A DNA stretch of 64,000 nt. It comes from Streptomyces sp. HUAS CB01. Its GTDB lineage: Bacteria > Actinomycetota > Actinomycetes > Streptomycetales > Streptomycetaceae. The translations under genes and the position numbers were made by a program. The stretch lies in contig NZ_CP129137.1 of the NCBI RefSeq assembly GCF_030406905.1, forward strand, positions 4,174,001 to 4,238,000. Reading direction: 5' to 3'. Under the pieces are notes generated by a model. It was not told the origin of the DNA. It ran no database searches and saw nothing but the letters and a program-made list of their open reading frames with translations. Below, in pieces: positions 7,611 to 16,954 of the stretch; position 1 is the stretch's first letter, and the number at the start of each line of letters is the position of its first letter.

Positions 7611-8545
7611 GCCGGGGAGGGAGCCCGGCGAACGGCCTTCCCACCGAGCGGCCGGCCGGCGTGCTCGACGCGACCGGCGCCTGGGAGCGCCTGCTGCGCA
7701 TACGGACCGAGGCGGACGCCGCGGCCGCCGGGCTGCGCCGCGACGCGCACGGGCGGTACAGGTGGACGGACGACGTCTCCGCCGAGGCGCACCTCCTCGC
7801 CGAGCGCTACGTGCCGCTCTGCCTGTCGGGCCCGCGCTTCACCTTCGCCCAACTCGGTCAGAGCCTCGACGGATTCATCGCGACCCGCAAGGGCGACGCC
7901 GACTACGTCACCGGCCCCGAGGACCGCGAACACCTGCACCGGCTGCGCGCGCTCTCCGACGCGGTGGTCGTCGGCGCCGGGACCGCCGTCGCCGACGACC
8001 CCCGGCTGACGGTCCGCGCCTGCCCCGGCCCGCACCCGGTGCGCGTCGTCCTCGACCCGCACGGCCGGGTCCCTGCGACACGGCAGGTGTTCACCGACGG
8101 CGCGGCCCCCACCCTGTGGGTGGTCGGTGCCGGCAGCGAGGACGGACGGGTCGCCGCTGACGCCACGGCCGGCACCGGAGTGGACGTACTGGTCCTCCCC
8201 GACACCGCGGCGTTCGCCCCCCGCCGACTGGTGCACGAGCTGGCGCGCCGGGGACTCGGCAGGGTGCTCGTCGAGGGCGGGGGCGTGACCGTGTCCCGCT
8301 TCCTGCACGAGGGCGCCCTGGACCGGTTGTACGTCACCGTCGCGCCGGTGCTGATCGGCGACGGCGTGCCGGGCCTCGCCTTCCCCGGTCCCGACGTGAT
8401 GCGGGACGCGCTCCGGCCGCCCGTGCGCCGCGCCTTCCTCGGCGAGGACACCCTCTTCGAACTCGACCTGCGCGCGACGCAGTCCGGCGAACCACTGGAC
8501 GGCGAGCACGGCGGCACCGGGGAGGGCGGCGGCGAAGGCGAGTAG
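7607..8545 (+). CDS. RibD C-terminal-type pyrimidine reductase
   Basis: A 312-residue protein with the reductase domain of RibD/RIB7 in roughly residues 78-290. Seen are LGQSLDGFIATRKGD, DAVVVGAGTAVADDPRLTVR and LVEGGGVTVSRF. The N-terminal deaminase domain of bacterial RibD is absent and replaced by about 75 unrelated residues. It would reduce the ribose side chain of the deformylated pyrimidine with NAD(P)H, the archaeal/fungal order of steps. Its ATG overlaps the creatininase stop (ATGA). The last 20 or so residues are Gly/Glu-rich and lie antisense to the end of the membrane-protein gene on the other strand. Confidence 0.85.
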   Translation: MSRGGSPANGLPTERPAGVLDATGAWERLLRIRTEADAAAAGLRRDAHGRYRWTDDVSAEAHLLAERYVPLCLSGPRFTFAQLGQSLDGFIATRKGDADYVTGPEDREHLHRLRALSDAVVVGAGTAVADDPRLTVRACPGPHPVRVVLDPHGRVPATRQVFTDGAAPTLWVVGAGSEDGRVAADATAGTGVDVLVLPDTAAFAPRRLVHELARRGLGRVLVEGGGVTVSRFLHEGALDRLYVTVAPVLIGDGVPGLAFPGPDVMRDALRPPVRRAFLGEDTLFELDLRATQSGEPLDGEHGGTGEGGGEGE

Positions 8546-9421
8546 CCCGTAGGCCACGGCAGTGCTCAGTCCCTGGGCACTGCCCAGGCCGGCGGCGCCG
8601 AAGGCCCAGGCGGTGACACCTTCCCGGGGGCCCCAGCCCCCCACGTTCAGCGGCAGGGCCATCGCGAGCAGCGCCAGCACCATCAGGGGCAGCAACTCGG
8701 CCGCGGCGGCCGTCGATCCGGCGGCCCGGGCGGCGAGGAGGAACATCGCGAGATGCCCCGCCAGCACCGCGACGGAGGAGACCAGCACTCCGGGACCGTG
8801 GCGCCGGCCGAGGAACGCCACCCGCGCCTCGGCCAGCGTGCCGCGGACCGCGCGGCCCCACCGCGAGCCGGCCGTACCGCCCCGCCGCCGTACCGCGACC
8901 GCGGCCACCAGGCAGACCGACGCCGCGAGGACCACGGCCGCACCGGGTGTCAGGACGAACTCCCGGAGGACCCCGCCCGCCCGGTCCAGCGGCCGTGACG
9001 GATGCGCCACCAGCAGCACGGCACCGACGGCCACCAGGACCGCCTGCCCCGCCACGCGCTCGAGGACGACGGCGCGCACCCCCCGGCCCACGGAGCCTTC
9101 GCTCCGCCCGTGCCGCACCGCGCGGTGCACGTCACCGGCCACCCCACCGGGCAGCGCGGCGTTCAGGAACAGGGAGCGGTAGTAGTCGGCGACGGCCGGG
9201 CCGAGCGCCAGCCGGATGCCCAGCGCCCGTGCCACCAGGCACCAGCGCCACGCGCTCAGCACCGTCGTGAACAGGCCGATGCCCAGGGCGGCCAGGAGCG
9301 TGGGCGCGTCGACACCGCGCAGCCCGTCCACGAACGCGCCGGTGCCCTGCCACCACAGCGTCGCCGCGACCAGTGCCGCCCCGGCGAGCATGCCGAGCCG
9401 CCCCCGGACCGCCCTGATCAC
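8471..9421 (-). CDS. UPF0104/LPG-synthase-like multipass membrane protein (3' end unresolved)
   Basis: The conserved part is about 317 residues with around eight hydrophobic helices. It includes SAWRWCLVARALG, NAALPGGVAGDVHRA and a late MALPLNVGGWGPREG, hallmarks of the lysylphosphatidylglycerol synthase TM/UPF0104 family (flippase-like and glycolipid-associated proteins). The start is a GTG at 9421 overlapping the methyltransferase stop. Conservation stops near LAVQWFAGL at 8480, but the frame has no stop until 7457, which would add 338 residues antisense to the reductase gene. The coordinates cover only the believable part. Either a real long overlap or an indel near 8470 explains this. Confidence 0.7.
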
Positions 9422-10371
9422 GAGGCGCCGCCCGTCCGCCCGGGCAGTGCCAGCACATCGCTGTGATGGACGACGACGCTCAACTCGCCTGCCTCGCACG
9501 CCTCCAGACGCCGCCGCAGATACGCGTCGGCGCGCGAGGCGAGGTCCGGCCGCTGGTCCCGCGCCGCGCCGACCCAGCCCCGCAGCCACTCCGCCGTCAG
9601 CTGCCGCGACAGCCGCTCGTCCGGCGCGTGGCCGTCGACGCCCACGGCGCCGGAGGCCGGCACCGCGTCCGCGGAGGTTCCCGCCGCGGAGCCCAGCCGC
9701 CACGGGCTGGTCTGCACCCGCACGGTCATGCCCCGGCGGGCGAACGCGACGGACGCCGCCGCGACCGCGTCGGGCCCGAGCAGCCGGCGGCCGTGCTCCT
9801 CACGGCGCTGATGCGCGTTGAAGGCGTCGGTGATCTCGTCGTCCATCGGGTCCGCCGGGGCGAGGTCCACCCGCCCCACCACCGACAGCGCCAGCAGCAC
9901 CGGGCAGCCGGCGCCGGCGCAGGCCGCGACCAGCCCGTCCAGCTCCTCCCGGGTGAGCAGGTCCAGCAGCGCGGACGCCGTCACCAGCGAGGTGCCCTTG
10001 AGCCGTTCCGCCGTCAGACGGGAGACGTCACCGCGCTCCGTGGCGACCGTGACGGGGCTGCCGTCCGCGGCCGTACGGGGCAGCCGGGTGGCGGCCAGTT
10101 CGAGCAGCCGGGGGTCGTGGTCGTGCAGGATCCAGTGCTGGCGGCCGCTGAGCCGGGGCGCCAGCCAGCGGCCCATCGAACCCGTGCCGCAGCCCAGGTC
10201 CCGGATCACCAGGGGGGCGATCCGCCCGTGCCGGTCGGCCGGCGCCGCGCCGGAACCGGGCAGACGCAGCCGCAGCGGCTCCAGGAGTTCGGGCGCTCGG
10301 GCGGCGGCGTCGGCGGCCTCCCGCAGCGCCAGCCACTCCGGCGCGTAACGCGTGACATCGGTCGTACTCAC
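9418..10371 (-). CDS. Class I SAM-dependent methyltransferase
   Basis: A 317-residue protein with the SAM-binding motif I IRDLGCGTGSMGRWLA near residue 55, an acidic HDHDPRLLELA motif II, and TERGDVS further on. The C-terminal third is variable and ends ALPGRTGGAS. The substrate is unknown; in this cluster a pterin-like or glycosylated product is plausible. The GTG at 10371 overlaps the glycosyltransferase stop, and its own stop overlaps the next start. It is thus the third of four tightly coupled genes. Confidence 0.85.
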   Translation of the reverse strand: MSTTDVTRYAPEWLALREAADAAARAPELLEPLRLRLPGSGAAPADRHGRIAPLVIRDLGCGTGSMGRWLAPRLSGRQHWILHDHDPRLLELAATRLPRTAADGSPVTVATERGDVSRLTAERLKGTSLVTASALLDLLTREELDGLVAACAGAGCPVLLALSVVGRVDLAPADPMDDEITDAFNAHQRREEHGRRLLGPDAVAAASVAFARRGMTVRVQTSPWRLGSAAGTSADAVPASGAVGVDGHAPDERLSRQLTAEWLRGWVGAARDQRPDLASRADAYLRRRLEACEAGELSVVVHHSDVLALPGRTGGAS

Positions 10372-11561
10372 ACGGCCTCCAGGGGATTCTGCCGGAGTTG
10401 TTCCAGCGCCTTGGCCAGGCTCCGGGAGGTCGACTCCCAGCCGGCCAGTGCGGTGCGCCGCCGTCGCGCGGCCGTCTTCGAGCGGTGCCGCTCGCCGGGC
10501 TCGGTGAGCCATCGGCGCAGGGCCGCGGCGAGCGCCGCCGGGTCCCGCGGCGGCACGAGCGTGCCGGGCACGCTGCCGTCGGGCGCCCGCCCGACCGCTT
10601 CCGGCAGCCCGCCGACAGCCGTCGCCAGTACGGGGATGCCGCGCGCGAGCGCCTCGGTGGCGACCATCCCGTACGTCTCGGTGTGCGAGGCGAGTACCAG
10701 CAGGTCGGCGGCCGCGTAGCTCGCGTTCAGTTCGGGGCCGGACCGGGGGCCGGCGAGGCGCACCCGGCCGTCCAGTCCGTGCTCCGCGATCAGTTCCCGG
10801 AGCCGGGCGACATAGTCGGGGTCGTGGCCGGTCCCGCCCACGAGGTCGCACGTCCACGGCAGTCCGGCGACGGACGCCAGGGCCTCGACCAGGAGGTGCT
10901 GCCCCTTGCGCGGGGTCACGGAGGCCACGCAGAGCAGCCGGGGGCCCCCACGGTCCCGCGCGGCGCCCGGTCCCGGGAGGGCGGGCGCGCCGGTCGCGGT
11001 GCCGGGCGCGAGCGGCGCGACATCCGCACCGGGGAAGGCGACATGGACCCGTTGAGGGTCGAGACCGTGGTGCTCCACGAGCCGTCCCGCCGCCCACCCG
11101 CTGGGCGCCACGACCGCCGCCGCCGCCCGCAGCGTGGTGCGTTCCGCGGCGTCCAGCTCCGCGGCCACGGCCGGGGCGAGCCCGGTCTCGTCGCCCAGCG
11201 GCAGATGCACCAGCACAGCCAGCCGCAGTCGCTCCGCCTCGGGCACGACGACGTCGGGGACCCCGCACGCGACGAGTCCGTCGAGGAGGACCAGGCTGCC
11301 GTCGGCCGACTCGCGGAGCACCCGGGCCAGTTCGGCGCGCGGACCGGCACCGGGCCGCGGCCACCCGCCCGCGACGGCGTGCTCGTGGACCTGCCAGCCG
11401 ATCCTGGGCAGTTCACGGCACACCCTGCGGTCGTAGACGTTGCCGCCGCTCGGTGCGGCCGGATCGTCCACGCCCCCCGGCATGACGAACCGGACGGTGC
11501 GTTCGGGCGCTCCGGCGGCGCCGTGCTCCGGGGGGCGTGTGGTCACGGAGCCCGCTCTCAC
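10368..11561 (-). CDS. GT4-family glycosyltransferase
   Basis: A 397-residue retaining GT-B glycosyltransferase. The N-terminal acceptor domain has [18 protein letters not shown]. The C-terminal donor domain has [15 protein letters not shown] and the diagnostic EX7E motif in [20 protein letters not shown]. The GTG at 11561 overlaps the stop of the PTPS-like gene (GTGA). An ATG further upstream at 11585 in the same frame would lie wholly inside that gene and is less likely. It is predicted to attach a sugar to the cluster product or a lipid carrier. Confidence 0.87.
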   Translation of the reverse strand: MRAGSVTTRPPEHGAAGAPERTVRFVMPGGVDDPAAPSGGNVYDRRVCRELPRIGWQVHEHAVAGGWPRPGAGPRAELARVLRESADGSLVLLDGLVACGVPDVVVPEAERLRLAVLVHLPLGDETGLAPAVAAELDAAERTTLRAAAAVVAPSGWAAGRLVEHHGLDPQRVHVAFPGADVAPLAPGTATGAPALPGPGAARDRGGPRLLCVASVTPRKGQHLLVEALASVAGLPWTCDLVGGTGHDPDYVARLRELIAEHGLDGRVRLAGPRSGPELNASYAAADLLVLASHTETYGMVATEALARGIPVLATAVGGLPEAVGRAPDGSVPGTLVPPRDPAALAAALRRWLTEPGERHRSKTAARRRRTALAGWESTSRSLAKALEQLRQNPLEAV

Positions 11562-11956
11562 AGATCCCGCTCGTAACTCGCCCACGCGATGTGCGACTCG
11601 TGCAGCGTGACCGAGACGCCGGACAGTCCGCGCGCCCCCTCGCCGAGCGCTCCGGTGTGCACCCGGTCCGCGAGCCGGTCGGCGATGACCTTGGCCAGGA
11701 ACTCCGTGGAGGTGTTGGTCCCGGCGAACTCGGGCACCTCGTCGAGATTGCGGTAGTTGAACTCCCCGACCACGGAACCCAGTTCGGCGGTGGCGAGGCC
11801 GATGTCGACGACGAGATTGTCGGCGTCCAGCTCGGCACGGCGGAAGGTGGCGTCCACGAGGTACGTCGCTCCGTGCAGACGCTGCGCGGGCCCGAAGACC
11901 TCGCCGTGGAAGCTGTGAGCGATCATGAGGTGCTCACGGACGGTGACGCTGAACAA
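11558..11956 (-). CDS. 6-pyruvoyl-tetrahydropterin synthase/QueD-fold protein with altered active site
   Basis: A 132-residue tunnelling-fold protein. The start is taken as TTG at 11956 because GGAGG lies nine bases upstream and the product begins LFSVTVREH at the usual domain boundary; an ATG at 12010 is the alternative. Compared with E. coli QueD, the first zinc His is kept (IAHSF). The catalytic Cys is Ala and the second His of the HGH zinc motif is also Ala (AQRLHGATY). The DHH motif reads NYR ([10 protein letters not shown]). The Glu of LHESHIAW is retained. It probably binds a pterin or pyrimidine but is unlikely to perform the standard reaction. First gene of the PTPS-GT-MT-membrane unit. 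Confidence 0.8.
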   Translation of the reverse strand: MFSVTVREHLMIAHSFHGEVFGPAQRLHGATYLVDATFRRAELDADNLVVDIGLATAELGSVVGEFNYRNLDEVPEFAGTNTSTEFLAKVIADRLADRVHTGALGEGARGLSGVSVTLHESHIAWASYERDL

Positions 11957-12338
11957 CGGCTGTGACCTCCCGGTCGTACGGCTCGGCCGCCGGCGGGCGG
12001 CCGTGTTCATCAGTACGGCCGGAGAGTACTGCCCGTTCAAAGGCGCAGGTCGTTCGGAATCCCGCCTGGTCCGGGCGTGGCGGGGGGCTGCGCGCCGGGC
12101 ACCGGACGCGGCACGCGGGGGCCCACCCGGGAGGAGCCGTGCGGGGTCGGTCGGGCGCGGTGACGAAGCGTGGTGCGCGGCGGCTCGGGTGCGGTACCGG
12201 GCGCTGTGGGGTGTGAGGTTGGGGCCCGGCGTCGCGGCCTGGTGCGCGGCCGGTCGGCCCTGGTCCAGCGGGCGCGGTGCGCGGCGGGACCGGTCAGGCC
12301 GCTCGATGCCGTGGTGTCCCGCGGCCCGGACCGGCCGG
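11957..12338. other. Intergenic region between dehydrogenase and PTPS-like gene
   Basis: 382 bases of GC-rich DNA with several GTGCGCGGC-type words and no clear gene, hairpin or promoter. An in-frame upstream ATG for the PTPS-like gene at 12010 falls here. Confidence 0.5.
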
Positions 12339-13319
12339 CTACTCGGTGTCGTACACCACCCGGTGGCACAGGCCCGGGAGTTCACCCGCGGCGATCCGCG
12401 CCATCACCGACGGCAGTTCCTCGAAGGCGCACTCGCCGGTGATCAGCGCGTCGAACACGGGGTCCGCGAGCAGGTCGAGCGAGAGCGCGAGGCGGTCGGC
12501 GTAGCTGCGTCGCGAACGCCGTGCCTCCGCGACCCGTCCCACCTGGCTGCCGCGCAGGACCAGCCGGCCGGAGTGGAAGGCCTCGCCCAGCGGCAGGCTG
12601 ATCCTCCGGTCGCCGTACCAGCTCAGCTCCAGCACCGTGCCCTCCGGCGCGAGCAGTTCCAGCGAGCGGGTCAGACCGGCCTCGGTGGCACTGGCGTGCA
12701 CCGCCAGGTCGCAGTCGCCGAGGGCCTCCTCCGGAAGGGCGAAGTCGACACCCAGCGCCTCGGCCAGTCCGGCCCGCGAGGGGTCCGCGTCGATCAACTG
12801 CACCCGCACGCCCGGGTACCGGGCGAGCAGCGCGGCGACCGAGCCGCCGATCATCCCGGCGCCGACGACCGCGATCCGGTCGCCCACCAGGGGCGCGGCG
12901 TCCCACAGGGCGTTGACCGCGGTCTCCACCGTCCCCGCGAGCACCGCCCGTCCGGCGGGCACCGTGTCCGGCACGGGGGTGACCGCACTCGCCGGAACGA
13001 CGTAACGGCTCTGGTGCGGATGGAGGCAGAACACCGTCCGGCCGAGGAGGCGCCCCGGCCCCTCCTCCACGACGCCGACGCTCAGATAGCCGTACTTGAC
13101 CGGCCCGGGGAACTCGCCCTCCTGGAAGGGCGCCCGCATCGCCGCGTACTGGCTCTCCGGCACCCCGCCGCGGAAGACGAGGCTCTCCGTGCCGCGGCTC
13201 ACCCCGGAGCACAGGCTGCGCACGACGACGTCGCCCTCGTCGGGCTCCGCCAGACGAACATTCCGAATCTCGCCCTGACCTGGGGAATTGAGCCAGAAGG
13301 CGCGTGCGACGCGCTCCAT
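12339..13319 (-). CDS. MDR-family (BchC-like) dehydrogenase
   Basis: A 326-residue medium-chain dehydrogenase/reductase. The N-terminal domain carries the BchC-like signature [15 protein letters not shown] and [15 protein letters not shown]. The Rossmann domain has [20 protein letters not shown] followed by the acidic [10 protein letters not shown], which predicts NAD preference. The GHE catalytic zinc signature of classical alcohol dehydrogenases is missing. The ATG at 13319 has GGGAGG seven bases upstream. It is transcribed towards the PTPS-like gene with a 382-base gap and probably oxidises a hydroxyl group of the cluster product. Confidence 0.82.
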   Translation of the reverse strand: MERVARAFWLNSPGQGEIRNVRLAEPDEGDVVVRSLCSGVSRGTESLVFRGGVPESQYAAMRAPFQEGEFPGPVKYGYLSVGVVEEGPGRLLGRTVFCLHPHQSRYVVPASAVTPVPDTVPAGRAVLAGTVETAVNALWDAAPLVGDRIAVVGAGMIGGSVAALLARYPGVRVQLIDADPSRAGLAEALGVDFALPEEALGDCDLAVHASATEAGLTRSLELLAPEGTVLELSWYGDRRISLPLGEAFHSGRLVLRGSQVGRVAEARRSRRSYADRLALSLDLLADPVFDALITGECAFEELPSVMARIAAGELPGLCHRVVYDTE

Positions 13320-13434
13320 CCACGACCTCCCGCTGAACACTCCCGCGACGGTTTACGTTCTGAAAATCATGAGACCGCGCACACCGTACGCGGCACTCGT
13401 CGACTCTGTCACACGTCCGGAGGGTGGTACCGCG

Positions 13435-14226
13435 GTGGCCCTGATCGGCACCTACGAGACTCGGCTGCTGCGCCCGGAGACGGCAGCGGGGGCGGGCGCG
13501 CAGACGGTCCTGCTGGTCCTGCTGGACGCGGCGGCCGGACTGGGCGCCGCCGGCTGGCTGGCGGGCGCCGCGTTCACGGTCGCGACGTGGGCGCTGCTCA
13601 CACGTGCCCTGCACCGGTCGTGGCCGCCGAGGCCGTTCGGTCCCGCGAACGCCGTCACGCTGGTCCGGACGACGCTCGTCGGCGGGGTGACCGCGCTCGT
13701 CGCGGAGTCCTTCGCGAGCGGACCGCGGACCACCGCCCTCGTCGCGCTGACGGCGGTGGCGCTGGTCCTCGACGCGGTCGACGGCCAGGTCGCGCGGCGC
13801 ACCGGGACGGAGTCCGCGCTGGGCGCGCGCTTCGACATGGAGGCCGACGCCTTCCTCATCCTCGTGCTCAGCGTCCACGTGGCCGCCTCACTGGGCGCGT
13901 GGGTGCTGCTGATCGGCGCGATGCGGTACGTGTTCGTCGCCGCGGCGCAGGCACTGCCGTGGCTGAACGGCCCGCTGCCGCCGAGCATGGCCCGCAAGAC
14001 CGTGGCGGCGCTCCAGGGCATCGTCCTGCTCGTGGCCGCAGCCGGCCTGCTCCCCGTCGTGGTCGCGTGGTTGCTCGTCCTCGCCGCACTGGCCTCCCTC
14101 GTCTGGTCCTTCGGCCGTGACATCAGGGGCCTCTGGTGCGTCAGGGCACGCGACGGCGCCCCTGTCGCGCGCCCGTCCCGGCCCCGTGCCGCGGTGGTAC
14201 GGGAACGGGCGCACGAGCAGGTCTGA
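13435..14226 (+). CDS. CDP-alcohol phosphatidyltransferase family protein
   Basis: A 263-residue membrane enzyme that transfers a phospho-group from a CDP-alcohol to an acceptor alcohol. The full catalytic motif is present: DAVDGQVARR, then G-ARF-D-MEA-D at about residues 105-133, that is D-x2-DG-x2-AR-x8-G-x3-D-x3-D. About six helices are predicted. The start is a GTG at 13435 with GGAGGG ten bases before it; an in-frame ATG at 13369 lacks a ribosome site. It is divergent from the dehydrogenase and convergent with the sulfatase, from which it is separated by a terminator. Confidence 0.85.
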   Translation: MALIGTYETRLLRPETAAGAGAQTVLLVLLDAAAGLGAAGWLAGAAFTVATWALLTRALHRSWPPRPFGPANAVTLVRTTLVGGVTALVAESFASGPRTTALVALTAVALVLDAVDGQVARRTGTESALGARFDMEADAFLILVLSVHVAASLGAWVLLIGAMRYVFVAAAQALPWLNGPLPPSMARKTVAALQGIVLLVAAAGLLPVVVAWLLVLAALASLVWSFGRDIRGLWCVRARDGAPVARPSRPRAAVVRERAHEQV

Positions 14227-14764
14227 CCCGCCGGCCGGGTCGGGGGTGGCGGGCGCGGGGGGCCCGCCACCGGCCCGGCCGGTGCGGCGAAAGGCCCCGG
14301 CCGGGGGAAACGGCCGGGGCTTTTCGCATGGCGCGCTGCGAGCGCGGGCCGTCGGGCGCACCAAGGGCCGCGGCCCGGGGCGGGCGGCACGCGGCGCGGT
14401 GCGCCGACGCAACCGGAGGGCCGGGTGCGGGCCTTCGGACGGGCGCCGGGGTTGCGGGCGCCGAGGTTGCGTGAGTTGAGGGGGCACGGGGAGCCGAGGC
14501 CACGGAGGGGCGAGGCTGCGCGGGACGGGGCGGCACGCGCGGGACGGGGCGCCGGCGTCCGGTCCCGCCTTGAGGCAACGGGGGCTGAGGGCAAGGGAGC
14601 CGCGACCGCCCGGAGTCGAGGCCACGGGGACGCCCGGAGTCGAGGCCGCGGGACCGCCCGGGTCGAGGCCGCGAGGACGGGCACCGGCATGCGCGCGGGG
14701 ACGGGACCGGAGGCTGCCGAGGCCCGTCCGTGCGCGTGCGTGGGTCCGGCCGGCGTCGCGCCTC
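14227..14764. other. 538-base intergenic region with terminator and 24-bp repeats
   Basis: No gene is seen. It holds the hairpin at 14290-14324 and three imperfect 24-bp repeats (units starting 14607, 14631 and 14655, core CGCCCGGAGTCGAGG). The remainder is featureless GC-rich sequence. Confidence 0.6.
14290..14324. terminator. Terminator between convergent genes
   Basis: Stem GCCCCGGCCG / CGGCCGGGGC extended by AAA/TTT pairs, with a 7-base loop and TTTT on the plus side. It serves the CDP-alcohol transferase gene and, from the other side, the sulfatase. Confidence 0.85.
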
Positions 14765-16954
14765 TCAGCGCCGCGCCGCCGTCGCCGTCCCCGGGCGGTC
14801 GCCGTAAGCGGAGAGGAACCGGTCCCGGAAGGCGTCCATGCGCCAGACCGGGGCGTCAGGACCGGGCCTGAGGCCGGGCTGCCAGTCCCAGTCGGAGACC
14901 CGCTCCAGCACGGCCGGGTCGCGGGCGAGGATCGAGACGGGCACGTCCCGGCCGAACCTGTCCTCCGTGACCGTGGACACGGGCTGGTGGTCGCCGAGGA
15001 ACACGAGCACCGTGTTCTCGTCGCCGTACTTCTCCACGTACGTGATGAGGGTCGTCAGCGAGTACTCGATCGCACGCCGGTACTCCGTGCGGACCTGCGC
15101 CGGGTCCTTCCAGACCTCCTCGGGGTCCTTGCCCGACTCCTCGATGGCGTCGTAGACGGATCCGTCACCGATCTCGTCCCAGCCGAGCGTCCTCGGTATC
15201 GGTGCCCACGGGTTGTGGCTCGACGCGAGGATGATCTCCGCCATCATCGGCCCGCGGCCCGGCTTTCCGTGCTCCAGGCGCTCGAACGCGGACAGGCTGT
15301 ACTGGTCCGGCACCGGAGTCCAGCTGAACTTCGGCCCCTTGTAGCCCATGGTGCGCGAGTCGTACACGTGGTCGAGACCGTAGAACTTCCCCTCCGGCCA
15401 GGACCGGGTGACGCCGGGCATGATGCCGACGGTCCGCCAGGCCCCCGTCTTCCGGAAGGCGCTGGTGAGCGTCATGCGGTCGCCGGACGTGAGGTTGCGG
15501 TACCGCTGCTGGTTCTTGATCCACAGGCCCGAGTTGAAGGTGGAGTGCGCCAGCCAGCTCCCGCCGCCGTAGGTGGGGGACGTGAGGAACGCGCTCCGGG
15601 AGGACCAGCCGGCCGCGCGCAGCCGGCGGTCCCCGTCCGCGAGCAGCGCGGAGACCCGCGGCGCCATCTCGGGGTCCTGGACCGCGCTGCGCCCGTAGCT
15701 CTCGATGAAGGCGAAGATGACGTCCTTGCCGCGCAGTCCGGTGAGCAACCGGTCGGCGGGTACGTCGGCGAAGTCGTCGTCGGCGGACTCCCGGGCGAAC
15801 TCCTCCTTGTCCCGCAGCCCCGCGCGCACCTGCTGCACCCGGTCCTGGAGGAACTCGGCCGAGCTGCCCGCCGCGACGGGCACGGCCGTGTTCCGCACAC
15901 CCAGCGCGGCGCACAGGACCCACACCGTCCCGAGCACGAGCGTGCCCCCCGCGGCCGCGGCGCCGTGACGGGCCAGCACGCGGTTCAGCCGTACGGTCGC
16001 CCACGCGAGGAGGACGAGCAGCAGGAGCACGAGGACGACGACTCCGACCACGACCGCGATCGCGCCCGCCGGCCCCATGGAGTCCCGGAGGAACGACTGG
16101 CCGTCGTCGAGGAGGATCCAGTCGAGCACGAGGTCGAACGGTCGCTTGTAGACCGCGTCGAACCCCATGTCGAGCAGCTTGAGCACGACCATCAGACCCA
16201 GCGCCGTCCCGACGACCGCCGGTACCGAGCGCCTCACCCGGCCGGAGCCCACCGGCCCGAGGAGCAGCAGCACGGCGACGCCGCAGATCCCCTCCACCGG
16301 TATGCGGAGGAACATCGGCACCGTGAGATGCCCGAGCTTGTTCGGCAGGAGCAGCGCGGCGAGGACGAGCACGGCGGCCAGGGCGGTGGCGCCGTGGCGG
16401 ACCACGAGGGACGCGCGGGCCCCGACCGGGTTCCGGCCCCGGCGTCCTGTGGCGTCGCTGCCGGGTGCCACAGGACGCTCACCGTCCCGGGCCCTGTCAC
16501 CGTCCCGGGCGCCGTCCTGGGGTCGGGCCCCGTCACCGTCCCGGGCCCTGTCACCGTCCCGGGCGCCGTCCTGGGGTCGGGCCCCGTCACCGTCCCGGGC
16601 CCTGTCACCGTCACCGTCTTGTTCACGGTCACCGTCGGTGAGTGTCCCCGCGGCCGCGGTGCCCTCGGCCCGGGCGCCCCCGTCGTCCTTGCTCGTGACG
16701 TCCTGACCCGTCGTGCTTCCGACGTCCTGACCTGCGCTCGCCCGGTGAGCATCCTCTTCCGCAGCGGTTCCGCGGTCCGGCACGCCCTCCGGAGGGCCGT
16801 GCCGGGAGCCGTCGGGTGCGAGCCGGGCGCCGGCGTCCGTGCCGGTGTCCGTCCCGGTTTCCGAGGCCGGAGCCGTGGCCTGGGCCGGCAGCCGGCTTGA
16901 GCGTGTCCAGAGCGCCACCCGAAGGTCCTTCCGCGCAGGGCCGGTGATCGGCAT
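14765..16954 (-). CDS. LtaS/MdoB-like membrane sulfatase-family protein
   Basis: A 729-residue protein. Residues 1-165 are disordered, acidic and basic, with an 18-residue tandem repeat (DGDRARDGDGARPQDGAR). About five transmembrane helices follow (residues 180-350), then an extracellular alkaline-phosphatase-fold domain. Motifs are FAFIESYGRSA, TYGGGSWLAHSTFNSG with probable nucleophile Ser/Thr, and LGDHQP near the end. The family transfers phosphoglycerol or hydrolyses sulfate or phosphate esters outside the membrane. The neighbouring CDP-alcohol transferase suggests work on the same polar headgroup. The start ATG at 16954 has a weak ribosome site. Confidence 0.82.
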   Translation of the reverse strand: MPITGPARKDLRVALWTRSSRLPAQATAPASETGTDTGTDAGARLAPDGSRHGPPEGVPDRGTAAEEDAHRASAGQDVGSTTGQDVTSKDDGGARAEGTAAAGTLTDGDREQDGDGDRARDGDGARPQDGARDGDRARDGDGARPQDGARDGDRARDGERPVAPGSDATGRRGRNPVGARASLVVRHGATALAAVLVLAALLLPNKLGHLTVPMFLRIPVEGICGVAVLLLLGPVGSGRVRRSVPAVVGTALGLMVVLKLLDMGFDAVYKRPFDLVLDWILLDDGQSFLRDSMGPAGAIAVVVGVVVLVLLLLVLLAWATVRLNRVLARHGAAAAGGTLVLGTVWVLCAALGVRNTAVPVAAGSSAEFLQDRVQQVRAGLRDKEEFARESADDDFADVPADRLLTGLRGKDVIFAFIESYGRSAVQDPEMAPRVSALLADGDRRLRAAGWSSRSAFLTSPTYGGGSWLAHSTFNSGLWIKNQQRYRNLTSGDRMTLTSAFRKTGAWRTVGIMPGVTRSWPEGKFYGLDHVYDSRTMGYKGPKFSWTPVPDQYSLSAFERLEHGKPGRGPMMAEIILASSHNPWAPIPRTLGWDEIGDGSVYDAIEESGKDPEEVWKDPAQVRTEYRRAIEYSLTTLITYVEKYGDENTVLVFLGDHQPVSTVTEDRFGRDVPVSILARDPAVLERVSDWDWQPGLRPGPDAPVWRMDAFRDRFLSAYGDRPGTATAARR
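16483..16608. repeat. 54-bp in-frame tandem repeat in the sulfatase gene
   Basis: Two complete units (16483-16536, 16537-16590) plus 18 bases of a third. They encode the 18-residue charged repeat of the cytoplasmic N-terminus. Copy number probably varies between strains. Confidence 0.9.

Noticed and set aside
14570..16900. Very long plus-strand frame of 776 codons
   Set aside because: Shadow frame opposite the sulfatase gene; repetitive Arg/Val/Gly composition and no domain. Similar long shadows oppose MMPL, dnaK, clpB and other genes.
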